From Syncephalastrum monosporum B8922 (lineage: Eukaryota > Mucoromycota > Mucoromycetes > Mucorales > Syncephalastraceae), in contig JNEN01001211.1 in the NCBI GenBank assembly GCA_000697355.1, positions 124,001 to 188,000 on the forward strand: DNA of 64,000 bases, written 5' to 3'. Every line of letters starts with the position of its first letter. Position 1 is the stretch's first letter. The notes beneath the pieces are model-generated. The model saw nothing but the letters and a program-made list of their open reading frames with translations, was not told where the DNA came from and did no database searches. This document shows positions 1 through 10,654 of the stretch, one piece after another. A program made the position numbers and the translations under genes.

Positions 1-627
1 AAAGCGGACCTTGCGCATCTTTTCCAGGTACTTTCACGTTGGTTTGGCCAAGTGGTGACAACGTTGTAGACGAATCTCCTCATGCGCGAAGAGCAAGGTT
101 CAACATCGCGAGAGAGTAACTTGAGATGATAAAAATGGACAACGAGATGATTATGGTTCGATGGCTTAAGCGAGATGAGATTGTTTAGGGAGATGAGCGG
201 AATGGAGGCATGGTTGGGCTTGGGCTTGCTGGACAAAGAAAAAGAACAAAGTCAAATTTTCCCTGCCAGAGCGCGAATTCAGCGCCCAAAAAGCTTCAAG
301 TCACGAAAAGTTGGGCGTGGCCAAATTTGCGGGGTCGGCTCCCTTAACTCTGGAGTATTTAACTAGATTGGTCATGAGTCGCTTCAGTGCGGTGTTGGAT
401 CATCGAAGTGACGGGTTTGAGAACTTCAGTGATCATCACTGAAACTCTCACATTTCTATGATGACGTCACTACCCTAAAGCTAATCCCGATACTGGCAGC
501 ATGAAAGTGCAGTTTGCTCGCGAAGCGCGAAGAGGCTGTAACCCACACAATAAGAGCACACAAATGCTTGTAAGAAATTTGATGTCATAGTATATTAACA
601 GATAACAGACCAGCTGTTGCGTAAAAG
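1..627. other. Flank of the thaumatin inverted repeat, no gene seen
   Basis: No convincing coding region was found. A 63-codon open frame at 175-366 has no recognisable motif. Roughly positions 596-627 still resemble the reverse complement of about 3817-3850 (a shared CAGACCAGCTGT block), so the edge of the inverted repeat decays rather than stopping cleanly. Confidence 0.5.
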
Positions 628-716
628 AAAATGGATGTTCTATGTGTCTATCAATTTTTGGAGTACTAGTAGTAACTGGAGTATGTAGACGGCGGTATAT
701 TGATGTGGGATGAAAT

Positions 717-1586
717 TTAGTTGCCACCCTTGCTACCACCACCGCTGCCGCCACCGCTGGGGCAGAATGTAACGGTGTACTTGTCGGCCTTGCAACCAAA
801 GGTGCTGGTCTTATCATCATAGGCATAGCTGTAGGCGTCGGGGCAGCCCTTCTTGAACACGTCGGCGTACTTGCTGGCCTTGCACTTTTCGGGCGAGTTG
901 TAGCTACCACGGCAGCAGTACTCGTCGGTGTTGAAAGCAGCACAGGCGCTCTTGCACGCGCCATCCTCGCCCTTCAGCTCCTTGGGGCACGATGGCAGGC
1001 TGCCGCACGTGGGGGACTTGCACTCGCCCGAGCCACCTTCGGGGGCGATGCTGATGGGCAGGTTGAAGCCATCGACAAAGCTCACGTCGTAAAAGTCCTC
1101 GCCGCCATAGCCCTTGAACAGGAATTCGGCAAGCGAGACAGCGGAGCCATAGTCGCCGCAGTTGCCGCCGCTCTTGCAGCCCCAGATGCGGCCGTTCCAG
1201 TCGCTGCTGACCTTGAACTGGTGCGACGAACCGGCACCGACTTGTGTGGAGCCACCATCGCCACCCCCGCCACCACCACCGCTGCCGCCGCCGTTATCGA
1301 GCTTGTGGACGTCAAGACCGTCACTGCAGCTGTTCTTCACAGTGATGGTAACACCGCCGCCATTGCCACCCGACGAGGTCGAGTTGCCACCGGAAGAAGA
1401 CGACGACGAAGGAGAGGAGGAAGAAGAAGAAGAAGAGGAAGAAGAAGAATGACCAGAGGAGGAGGAAGCGGATGTGGAAGGGCTAGAGGAAGCAGAGCCA
1501 GCGCCGGCGCTGTTGCTTGCAGTAGGAGCGGAGAGGGTCACGCCAGCCAGGGCGGCAAGAGAGAGGATCTTGACAATGTTCAACAT
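717..1586 (-). CDS. Secreted thaumatin-like protein, copy 1
   Basis: Intronless, 289 aa. Residues 1-19 form a signal peptide (MLNIVKILSLAALAGVTLSA, cut near the A-P). A Ser-rich stretch (about residues 25-65) follows, then a thaumatin/PR-5 domain recognisable from VTITVKNSC, DFYDVSFVDGFNLPISI, the Cys spacing and the closing CPDAYSYAYDD and YTVTFCP motifs. A Gly-rich insert interrupts the domain near its N-terminus, and the C-terminus is a short Gly-Ser tail. The frame stays open 84 codons further upstream, but I chose the inner ATG because it starts the signal peptide and lies about 150 nt downstream of a TATA box. Family members are secreted, may bind or cut beta-glucans and have been linked to wall remodelling or antifungal activity; the role here is inferred. 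Its protein is identical to copy 2. Confidence 0.9.
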   Translation of the reverse strand: MLNIVKILSLAALAGVTLSAPTASNSAGAGSASSSPSTSASSSSGHSSSSSSSSSSSSPSSSSSSGGNSTSSGGNGGGVTITVKNSCSDGLDVHKLDNGGGSGGGGGGGDGGSTQVGAGSSHQFKVSSDWNGRIWGCKSGGNCGDYGSAVSLAEFLFKGYGGEDFYDVSFVDGFNLPISIAPEGGSGECKSPTCGSLPSCPKELKGEDGACKSACAAFNTDEYCCRGSYNSPEKCKASKYADVFKKGCPDAYSYAYDDKTSTFGCKADKYTVTFCPSGGGSGGGSKGGN

Positions 1587-1729
1587 TGTGTGTGTGTGTA
1601 GAAAGTAGTATGTGGATATAAGAAAAGAAGGAGTGTATGTGTGTGATAGGAAAGTAAGACTTTCAAAGATAAGTGAAGGAAAAGACTTGTTTGATGTTGA
1701 TGATGGACGACACCACTCCATCCTGACTT

Positions 1730-1737
1730 CTTTTATA
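1730..1737 (-). promoter_or_regulatory. TATA box of thaumatin-like copy 1
   Basis: TATAAAAG on the minus strand, about 145 nt upstream of the chosen ATG; the exact mirror of the motif at 2707-2714. Confidence 0.6.
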
Positions 1738-2082
1738 TCCAGGCACCTGTCTGAAACCAAAGTCTGGCACAGATCGGCACATTTATTAATCGTGATAGAA
1801 GAAAAGGAACAGGAACCTTGGCAGGCACACTGACACAAAAATTTATGGCTGCTGATTGGTTACGTTGCAATGTCCTTTGAAAGGTGGAACATGACTTTAG
1901 CGCACGGGCCAGTCATGATCAACGTACACTGTGTCACCAGGCAAGAGAAACGAAAGAGCGGATGCTGACACTTATGACCGCTCCACACCGCTTCTCAACT
2001 TGTCCAGGACGAAACAAAGATGTAATTTTTGTTTCTAGAAACGAGAAGTAATGTATCAGGTGACGGTTGTTGCACATTGCTT

Positions 2083-2361
2083 CTGTGTAAAACTGTTGTT
2101 GATCCGCGAAACCGAGTTCAACCACATATCCAAGCGTGTATCTATGCTTTCCTCGCCTGTAGGCTCTCTAGTCAGCACCGTGATTCAGGAATGATAAAGA
2201 TCATGTTATTGCTGGTAGTCATGTTAAGCCTAGCAGAAAAAATTAACTAAAGTATCAATTGTCGTTCATTAATCCTATACGCATTGTAACTCGTATCGAA
2301 CAAAGCGATGTGAAATCTACATACAGCCGTCAAAAATACATGAGTATATTGACGTAACAAT
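2083..2361. other. 279-bp unique spacer between inverted-repeat arms
   Basis: AT-rich and not repeated in the other orientation. The two copies are transcribed away from it, so it sits at the far end of both promoter regions. No gene or clear motif was seen. Confidence 0.7.
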
Positions 2362-2706
2362 AAGCAATGTGCAACAACCGTCACCTGATACATTACTTCT
2401 CGTTTCTAGAAACAAAAATTACATCTTTGTTTCGTCCTGGACAAGTTGAGAAGCGGTGTGGAGCGGTCATAAGTGTCAGCATCCGCTCTTTCGTTTCTCT
2501 TGCCTGGTGACACAGTGTACGTTGATCATGACTGGCCCGTGCGCTAAAGTCATGTTCCACCTTTCAAAGGACATTGCAACGTAACCAATCAGCAGCCATA
2601 AATTTTTGTGTCAGTGTGCCTGCCAAGGTTCCTGTTCCTTTTCTTCTATCACGATTAATAAATGTGCCGATCTGTGCCAGACTTTGGTTTCAGACAGGTG
2701 CCTGGA

Positions 2707-2714
2707 TATAAAAG
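2707..2714 (+). promoter_or_regulatory. TATA box of thaumatin-like copy 2
   Basis: TATAAAAG, 144-151 nt upstream of the ATG at 2858. A pyrimidine-rich leader ending in a CA repeat lies between it and the start codon. Confidence 0.6.
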
Positions 2715-2857
2715 AAGTCAGGATGGAGTGGTGTCGTCCATCATCAACATCAAACAAGTCTTTTCCTTCACTTATCTTTGAAAGTCTTACTTTCCTATCA
2801 CACACATACACTCCTTCTTTTCTTATATCCACATACTACTTTCTACACACACACACA

Positions 2858-3727
2858 ATGTTGAACATTGTCAAGATCCTCTCTCTTGCCGCCCTGGCTG
2901 GCGTGACCCTCTCCGCTCCTACTGCAAGCAACAGCGCCGGCGCTGGCTCTGCTTCCTCTAGCCCTTCCACATCCGCTTCCTCCTCCTCTGGTCATTCTTC
3001 TTCTTCCTCTTCTTCTTCTTCTTCCTCCTCTCCTTCGTCGTCGTCTTCTTCCGGTGGCAACTCGACCTCGTCGGGTGGCAATGGCGGCGGTGTTACCATC
3101 ACTGTGAAGAACAGCTGCAGTGACGGTCTTGACGTCCACAAGCTCGATAACGGCGGCGGCAGCGGTGGTGGTGGCGGGGGTGGCGATGGTGGCTCCACAC
3201 AAGTCGGTGCCGGTTCGTCGCACCAGTTCAAGGTCAGCAGCGACTGGAACGGCCGCATCTGGGGCTGCAAGAGCGGCGGCAACTGCGGCGACTATGGCTC
3301 CGCTGTCTCGCTTGCCGAATTCCTGTTCAAGGGCTATGGCGGCGAGGACTTTTACGACGTGAGCTTTGTCGATGGCTTCAACCTGCCCATCAGCATCGCC
3401 CCCGAAGGTGGCTCGGGCGAGTGCAAGTCCCCCACGTGCGGCAGCCTGCCATCGTGCCCCAAGGAGCTGAAGGGCGAGGATGGCGCGTGCAAGAGCGCCT
3501 GTGCTGCTTTCAACACCGACGAGTACTGCTGCCGTGGTAGCTACAACTCGCCCGAAAAGTGCAAGGCCAGCAAGTACGCCGACGTGTTCAAGAAGGGCTG
3601 CCCCGACGCCTACAGCTATGCCTATGATGATAAGACCAGCACCTTTGGTTGCAAGGCCGACAAGTACACCGTTACATTCTGCCCCAGCGGTGGCGGCAGC
3701 GGTGGTGGTAGCAAGGGTGGCAACTAA
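2858..3727 (+). CDS. Secreted thaumatin-like protein, copy 2
   Basis: Intronless, 289 aa, identical in protein to copy 1 on the opposite strand. Order of parts: signal peptide (1-19), Ser-rich linker with long AGC/TCN runs, PR-5/thaumatin domain with about 16 Cys, Gly-Ser tail. The start is the ATG directly after the ACACACACA leader; the longer frame from 2606 would run through the TATA box and put non-secretory sequence before the signal peptide. Downstream DNA departs from copy 1 after 3816, so the two mRNAs probably differ mainly in their 3' ends. With shared promoter sequence, the two copies should be co-expressed unless chromatin or the 3' ends differ (inference). Confidence 0.9.
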   Translation: MLNIVKILSLAALAGVTLSAPTASNSAGAGSASSSPSTSASSSSGHSSSSSSSSSSSSPSSSSSSGGNSTSSGGNGGGVTITVKNSCSDGLDVHKLDNGGGSGGGGGGGDGGSTQVGAGSSHQFKVSSDWNGRIWGCKSGGNCGDYGSAVSLAEFLFKGYGGEDFYDVSFVDGFNLPISIAPEGGSGECKSPTCGSLPSCPKELKGEDGACKSACAAFNTDEYCCRGSYNSPEKCKASKYADVFKKGCPDAYSYAYDDKTSTFGCKADKYTVTFCPSGGGSGGGSKGGN

Positions 3728-4068
3728 ATTTCATCCCACATCAATATACCGCCGTCTACATACTCCAGTTACTACTAGTACTCCAAAAATTGATAGACAC
3801 ATAGAACATCCATTTTTTTCACACGACAGCTGGTCTGTTTCCTGCTTATCACAAATATATCTATTTGACATTCTCTCACACATCCATCATTCTGGTTGTC
3901 AAAAATCGAGCTTAAACACGGGGTTGAACATCATACGCATTATTGTTTCATTACGGAAGAAGTGTACGATACATTGTGCCAATAGTATAGTAATAGCCTG
4001 GAATGAATTTTCTTCGTAATTTTTTTCCTTTGCATGCCAAGTAACTAATATGTCATAGATCTATACGG

Positions 4069-6139
4069 TCATAGGGAGGGAGAGACCTCCTTGAAGCAGA
4101 AACCCTGATCAGGTTCCTCCACAACGCTTCCAGTGGAAGGGTCGACCGTCACGACATCACACAGAGCGGCCGACTGTTTGCTGCCCATGGGTATAAGTTT
4201 GTAACGCAGCACACCACGCGTTACTAAGCCGTAAGGGTATCTTATCAACAAAGACCTGTGTAGATGAAACGCAGCGATGGAATTGAACCAATCAGAGGAT
4301 GGTGAGGCAGGCCCAAAAAAAGAACAAGTATCCTACGTACCATCGGTCATTTCCACTTTTGTCAGCGCCAGGCTCCTTGATACGGACTTGTGCAACGGCT
4401 CGGGCGGGGCCACGGGTATAAAGAATGGAAGGGATGGCCAATGGCTCGTCAAAACGGTAAAAATTGCCCAAGAACTCGGCAGGATTGGATTGGATGGTCT
4501 GGTTACGACCGTCAAGGGCCGAAAAGGCATCCTGTGGCACCACTTTGGTGAAGGCGAAAACGCCAAGATCGGCTTCCGCGATGCGGACGGTCCACCAGTT
4601 CCAATTGGTGGCGTGGACGTGCAGGTCAAAAATCAGTTCCTTGTCGGAGGCCAGGACACGGCCCATCTCCAGATCCATGTCGGTGAGAGGTTGGGCGTGG
4701 TAAACAGTGACAGCAAATAGAAAGAGAACTGTCAGGGTCAGCCCGATGACGATGTGTGCACAGAGACGTGCTCTGTCCAAATAAATAAAGTTTTTGCATC
4801 AGGTCAAGCGGAAATTACATCTACGGACACGCGACACCCCACCCCTCCTCCCGCACAGCCCAGATATCTTACCGCATGTTCCTTTTTCGGTTCTGTCGTC
4901 TTCGACGGCGCAAGAGGGGCAGAACTTCTTCATCATCTGAGGACTCGTCCGAGCGATAGGAAGGGTGGATACGGCTTGCGCGGCGTGAGCGGCGAGGCGG
5001 GACCGGGGGCACAGGGGCCTTGGGAGATATGCGATCCGAAGCGGCTGACGGCTTGCGAGGGTAATCCATCACATGGTTCCTCAGCTTGGGTCGATGCTTT
5101 TTTGGACGCGGCTCGTCTTCATGCAGGGTGTGGGGTGGCTGTTGCGCCGGGTAGGGGTCGTCATAGATGTTGGTATCGTCGTCGTCTTCGTCGTCGTCGG
5201 CGTAATCGGTAGTCGTGCTGCCACGGCGACTGGTGTTGATAGGATGGTAGGCAAACCAAGAAGGTTTGGGTAGGCTACTTCCCAGGCTGGGTGGCATGGT
5301 GCGCACCCGGTGCAGATCAGTTGCGGCCGGTGAAGCATAATAGTCAGATGGGTAATAGACGTAACGCTCGTTTTCATCTGCCACAAAAAAAAATATTACA
5401 AAAAGAGCATGAACGTTATTCCCGCTGCTATTTTTTTTTGCGAATTCTCTGTTACTTACCCTCAACATTGGACAAGGCGTCGACAAGATTACGATGAAAT
5501 ATGGTGGTGGGACTGACGGTGCCTGGCAGGGGCGGCGAGGATTGTCGGGGGCGTCGTTTGGTGGTGTATTTCATGTTGCCGACGTTGGGGGACGATTTGC
5601 GACGGTTATGTTGCTGAAACGAAATACAACCAATGCAGCGGGTGTGCAGATAAAGCGAAACCATACATATCAGTATCCCGCCCTTCTGCCATCCGCTCTG
5701 GTCAACAAAGATAGGAGGTAGGACGTACCTGTTTGCCCGTGGGCGAAAGACCACCGCCGACGGTGGAAGCAGACGAAGAAAAGGCGGGAGCCTGGCCTTC
5801 TGTCGACGACGAAAGCATGGCGTCATCGTCATCAATTAATGTCGGCGGCGTCTCGAACTTTGCCTTTTCGACGGTGAGGTTGCGGTCAAAGTTTGGGTGG
5901 GTCAAGACGCGGGTGTTGTGTCTGTCGGCTGGCAATGTCGGCAGCTTCATTGTCAGAGGGTCGCGATGGGGTCGCGATGAGGGGAAAGCAGGCGGGGGTT
6001 GGGTTCGCTCGTTCAAGTCGAGGTCGTTTGTGGGTTGCGGGGGTGCATCGAGGCTGCTGGGACTCGCGCTCGCAAAGGGAGGGGAAACGTCCGCGCTATT
6101 ATTTGGAGAAGAACGAGACGATGGACTCATCGGTGGCAT
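4069..6139 (-). CDS. VAC7: Vac7-like vacuolar membrane protein
   Basis: Five exons read as 6139-5729, 5613-5460, 5377-4873, 4772-4341 and 4255-4069; phases agree and give 562 aa. The N-terminal two thirds are low-complexity, rich in Ser, Pro and acidic or basic clusters. One membrane segment (IVIGLTLTVLFLFAVTVYHA) is followed by a conserved luminal-type domain containing AQPLTDMDLEM, VLASDKELIFDLHVHA and EADLGVFAF, which I recognise as the C-terminal domain of fungal Vac7. Vac7 is an activator of the Fab1 PI3P 5-kinase at the vacuole, controlling PI(3,5)P2 and vacuole size. The assignment rests on this C-terminal half; the disordered N-terminus is not diagnostic. Confidence 0.75.
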
Positions 6140-6345
6140 GGCTTAGGAAAGCAAGGAAAGAGAAGAAAAAATAGAAAGGAAAGATAAGCAACAAGAGATC
6201 ATTGTTGTTGTTGTTGAGTAAGCCGAGGGGGTACGGGTAAGGGACCCGGCTGTGAGATATACTCCAATTAGCAACTGTAAAAAAAAAAAAAAGAACCTAA
6301 AGCAATCTTCGATTTCATTTCATGCTGATGACTACATTATGAGAC

Positions 6346-6384
<39 letters not shown>

Positions 6385-6557
6385 CATTCGGGGGGTAATG
6401 GTGATCGGATGGCTATACTGTAAGTGAGGTGGTGTGAGAGGGGGGGTGGAATGGTAATATGTCATGCGGTCACTTGTGGGCCGCACATGAATGAAATAGA
6501 GACAGAGAAAAAACCGTAATAAAATAATATCTACTACTACGAAACATGTTTTTTCGT
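6140..6557. other. Intergenic region between Vac7-like and glycosyltransferase genes
   Basis: Holds the Vac7 upstream region, a short poly-A tract near 6277-6293 and a TG microsatellite. No coding signal. Confidence 0.6.
6347..6381. repeat. (TG)n microsatellite
   Basis: Uninterrupted TG dinucleotide repeat of about 17 units lying between two minus-strand genes. Confidence 0.95.
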
Positions 6558-9463
6558 CTAGAGAGGCGTGAGGGTCGCATCTGCGGCGGGTGTGACACCC
6601 GCCGCTTGCTCCGAAGCGGCGTAGATAGCGACGACCCGTGTTGAAAATTCAGGAACGGGTGCAGCTTGGGAGGGCACCGCGACGGGGATCAATTTCGCAA
6701 ATGGGCACAGCATGTCGGACGGATCGTGCATGTGTTCTCCGAGCCGCAACGGGTTGCAAGCAGACACCTGCCGTTGCAATGCATGGCCGCGCTCCACCAA
6801 AGTGTCTTGGCGCTCGACGTTGCCCCACATATCCAGGATCGGCAACTGCCGGTATTCGGGCAACCGGTGGCCAGGTAACCGGTCGCGCATCACATCTGCC
6901 CGCATCAGTGGCACCTGAAACAGCGACACAGCCTGTGCATAGCTGTCCTGCGGGGGCACTTTTAGGTCGAGGTGATGCGTCGCAAAGCTCGTGTGGCCTT
7001 CAAAATTGGGGTACAGCACCGTGTACGCCCGCATATAGAGAAACTCGTCAAAGTAGCGCCGCCATGAATGCGTCCATTGACTCGATCGGCTGTTGGGCAC
7101 CGTCACGTTTTGCATTTTCTTCTTGTTCATGTCCGTGACACGCGCCGTGATGTAATCGTGAAACTCGCGCCAGTGTTCCGGGAAATAGAGCGCGCCCACC
7201 CCAGTTGACACGCCGGCCTGCATCAGATACGGTGAATGGGGCGCGTACCCGTGCGTCTGGAGTAGTGGGGCCGGATCGAACAACCGGCGCTCGTCCGGGT
7301 AGCTGTCAATCAGCCGGGGGGCATAGAGGCTCACGCCCAGGATGGACTTGGACTGGGGCGTCGTGCTGGGCGAGTAGCGGTACCGCAGGACGGTGTATTT
7401 AGCCCACTCGTAAAACATTTCGGACAGCTCGGTGGTTTCGTCAAGGAGAATGGCGTACTCGTCGTTGCTGGACGGGTACCATGATTCGACAAAGAAGGGC
7501 ATCTTGTTGACCTTGGTGATGCGATGGCGGAGGTCTTTTCTACCATGCGGCCAGGGCAGGCTGTTGACAAAGGACTGGGTCACTCTATCTGAAGTTTGGT
7601 CCATGACAATCGAAATATCGACGGTGTCACCGAAAAAGTGTGCACGTGCAGCTGATCGGATGAGACGCGCCAGATCGTGCGGTTTGCGATCGGCTAGCAC
7701 CACGAGCTTGATCTGGAAATCGTGCCATTCTAGAAATTCCCCCAATGAGTGACATCAACACACACACACACATACACATACACATGCACACAACGCACAG
7801 ACGCTCAACTTACTCTCAAGTGACTCGACGGGCAGATCGCTCATCCATGCTGCATGTGACACGTCCCGGCTGGGGATGCCAATCGTGGGCGTGCCCGTCA
7901 CGCTTCCAGCCAGCTTGAAGCCGGCAAGCGACGGGCCTTCGCGGGCGGTATGGATCAAGACGCGTGGCTGGACGATGGACAAGAGACGGGTGAGTTCGTG
8001 CGCGATCTGGTTGGAGAGGCCGAGGGTATCGTCCGACGCGAGGCCCGAGTGGCGGCCGAGCTCGGTAGTCAGGTCGTGGACATCCACGTCCGCTGCGCAT
8101 TGAGGGTAGGTTTGACGCATCTGGTCAAGCAAGCGCGGCGCGGACAGGTGTTGGATGGCGCCCGTCGTGATGAGGTGCACGGCCGTTTTGCCTGATTTTT
8201 GGAAAGCGCAGGCGAGCGTGATCCACTCCTTGGCTCGGGCCGGGTCGTCGACGACAAAGGCGACGGGCGGCAGGGAGGAGGCCGGAGCGAGCGTGCCTTC
8301 GCGCCAAGCTACACCTGTTTCGTGACTGCGCGCGAGGTGCTGCTGGATGCCGTGGCAGAGCGCATCGTCTGTTGTGGGAGATCGGAGGGGCTCGTCCGGA
8401 GGCAAGATGATGGAGGGTATGCTGGCATAGATGCGCATGTCGCGGCCCAAAAAGTAGCCGAGCAGGTCAGGGTCGAGGTGCTGGTGGGTGGAGGCATCGT
8501 GTGAGATGACGGCCAGCCAGGACCGGCGAAAGAACCACGTATCGGTGATGAGATCGACCGCGCGCGAGGAATCCGCTTCGATCGTTTGGCATTCTTTGAT
8601 TTGCATGCCGCGCGTTCCCAAGATAGCCTGAGCGTATTCGTCGGTGTGGGCCAGGCGCATCATGCGTTCGAGGTGGTGTTTCCCCGGGACGTGCGCAGGC
8701 TGGAGGATCCAGAGGAAGCGGGAAGGGGCACGCAGTGCGACTTGGATCCAGTCAATCGGATCCCGCACAACAATTTGGAGGCGCTTGTTGTCCTTGAACG
8801 CAACGGTCTCGCTTTCCATTGCGCTGCGCATGTCGGAGGTGCACACGATCCAAAGCGCGTCGGGCAGGACGGACTGGGCCAAGACGGCCTGGATCTGGTC
8901 ATGCAATTGGCTAGGCTGGGTGGCATAAATCAAGGCGGTGACCGGGACGGCGTGCGTCCGTTCGTCGCTAAAGTCGAAACGGGCCTTGCTAGCAAGGTCA
9001 GTGAGCTGCCCAGCCGAATGGCCGCGGGCGTCTGGGTCGAGCAAGAGCTGCCGTGCCAGGCCAAGCGGGGCCTTGTCTTTGCCGTGTGCCATCCACTGTG
9101 GCGTGCGCTCGTGGCGATTGAACTGTATCCGGTGCTGGACTCCGGGCACTACACAAGACAGCAGTCAGTATGAGGCTACTCGCTAGGTGCTACTCGCATT
9201 CGCATGTCAGCGGTCTGGTTACCTTGCTCTTTCTTCAGGAGCGAGTCGAGTAAGGCGTAGTCTGTCAACTGGGTCGTGTCCCGGTAGTCGACAAGGTCAT
9301 GGGTGAAGGTGATTTCGAAGCGGCGACGGTCGGATGAGGCGGGATCCGGCAGACGGACAAACAGGAAGATAAGCAGAACGCAGACGGCGCACCACAGCAG
9401 AAGCGAGGGCTGCCGACCCATGGTCCGCCGCACTCGATCCATTGACAGAGACCGGCGAGCCAT
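6558..9463 (-). CDS. Membrane-anchored glycosyltransferase-2-like protein
   Basis: Three exons (9463-9223, 9148-7814, 7729-6558) give 915 aa in continuous frame. A single N-terminal membrane anchor (about residues 20-37, LLLWCAVCVLLIFLFV) suggests a type II Golgi or ER protein. The C-terminal third carries the block IKLVVLADRKPHDLARLIRS, then LLDETTELSEMFYEWAKYT and a long conserved region ending in a degenerate tail. This resembles the large uncharacterised GT2-like family of Mucoromycota and Basidiomycota, in which the acidic LLDE/LLEDDIE-type motif replaces a classical DxD. The middle part (exon 2) has a second fold of unclear kind. The donor sugar and acceptor are unknown; the substrate cannot be read from the sequence. 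An alternative donor six codons further downstream would break the frame. Confidence 0.75.
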
Positions 9464-10654
9464 GTTCCTTTTGTGTGTTTTGGCGAAAGTCGGGGCGGAC
9501 GAAAAGAAACAAAAAAGAGAAGAAAAAAAGATAGATAGAAGCTGTGTGCGTTTTGTCTCTCTAGTTCGAATTACACGATGAGGTTCGAAATGAAGAGTGG
9601 CTGTGCGAATGGGTTATTGAAGGATAGAGTCGACGTTGATTGGGATTGAGAGAAGCGTGCCTGCCGCCTTATTTGCACATTGCACAGGAAAACTGAAAGA
9701 ACAAGAGTGCCCGGGTTTCGGATTACTGTGGACCAAGTCAATTTGAGCAAGCGCTATTGGGAAAGAGTAATCCCCGCATCATATTGCTGCTATCATTCTA
9801 CACCGTTCTTCGTATTATTTGTTGTCGTTTCCCATCTGTCTAATTTAACTTTCTGCTTTTCATTATGACTGTTAGTCTCCTTATGTCTGCATGGGTGTGT
9901 GTCTCGTTTATTACTGTTGCTCTGCCCCATACGACCCTGAGCAAGGAGTTTATGTCACTTCCCAAACAAAAAGTATTCCATGTTACACAACACTATTTGA
10001 ACCTTTTCTATTTTTCGCCTATCCAGCGAAAAAGCTTATTCTCTAGCCATGTTTATGTCTCCAATTACCCTAAAAATACAGAAGCCTTTCCCTTTTTAAA
10101 AAAGTATCACCATGTATTGATGCCATCTGGAAAGCAGATCCATCGGTAAAAAGTATCTACCAAGTACGACGCAGAGAATACGAATATGTGGTGGCGGTTA
10201 ATATAGTTGTATCACGAGGCAAACTCTTGTACCTCCCAGCCTCGCCTTCATCACTATCAGCAGAGTCGTCAACATGTTGCCAGCGCTGAAAAAGTACCCG
10301 GTCATTGTATCAGCGTCTTTTGCTGCTGGCGCTGTGCCCTCACATTAAAGATCTTTGTAATATTTCTCTTCCATGTCCTCACTTGCGCTCGAGTGGCGTA
10401 TTATCTCTCTCATTGATCCAAAAAAGGTTCACCTGGCACTTCTCAACTCTTGTCGTTTCTAATCTCATTCTATGATTTTTTCCATGAAAATGAAGAAAAG
10501 AAACAGCAAAATGTTGCCCACGTGGATGGACAGAGGAAAAATGTCGTGCATCCGTGAATCACATTTAAAAATTTGTGTCTAATTAGAAAAAACAAAAAGA
10601 TCATGCACAACTGCGCACTCGTTGAAATATGCATATTAGATGGCTTCATGAGCC
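9464..10654. other. Intergenic, no gene recognised
   Basis: AT-rich, with scattered short open frames (for example 9865-10149) that show no motif or splice continuity. It contains the glycosyltransferase promoter and the 3' region of TRM13. Confidence 0.5.

Larger units (their letters stand above)
628..2082. repeat. Left arm of 1,455-bp inverted repeat
   Basis: Position x in this arm pairs with 4444-x in the right arm. Every overlapping open frame in the two arms has an identical translation, and both ends that I aligned base by base match exactly up to 628/3816 and 2082/2362. The arm contains one complete thaumatin-like gene, its TATA box and about 500 bp of upstream DNA. Confidence 0.93.
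2362..3816. repeat. Right arm of 1,455-bp inverted repeat
   Basis: Reverse complement of 628-2082. The inner edge is at AAGCAATGTGCAAC and the outer edge lies in the oligo-T just after the CDS 3' region; past it the two flanks share only patchy similarity. Confidence 0.93.

Noticed and set aside
175..366. 63-codon open frame at the window start
   Set aside because: No family signal and no start or splice context.
1162..1601. Plus-strand frames with Pro and Glu runs opposite thaumatin copy 1
   Set aside because: They are antisense shadows of Gly and Ser codons in the real gene.
4255..4300. tRNA T-arm-like GGTTCAATTCC on the minus strand
   Set aside because: No anticodon arm or acceptor stem pairs around it and it lies inside a Vac7-like intron.
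4277..4720. 147-codon plus-strand open frame
   Set aside because: Antisense to the conserved Vac7 domain exon.
8586..9173. 195-codon plus-strand open frame
   Set aside because: Lies wholly antisense to the glycosyltransferase exon, which has conserved motifs; no motif in the shadow frame.
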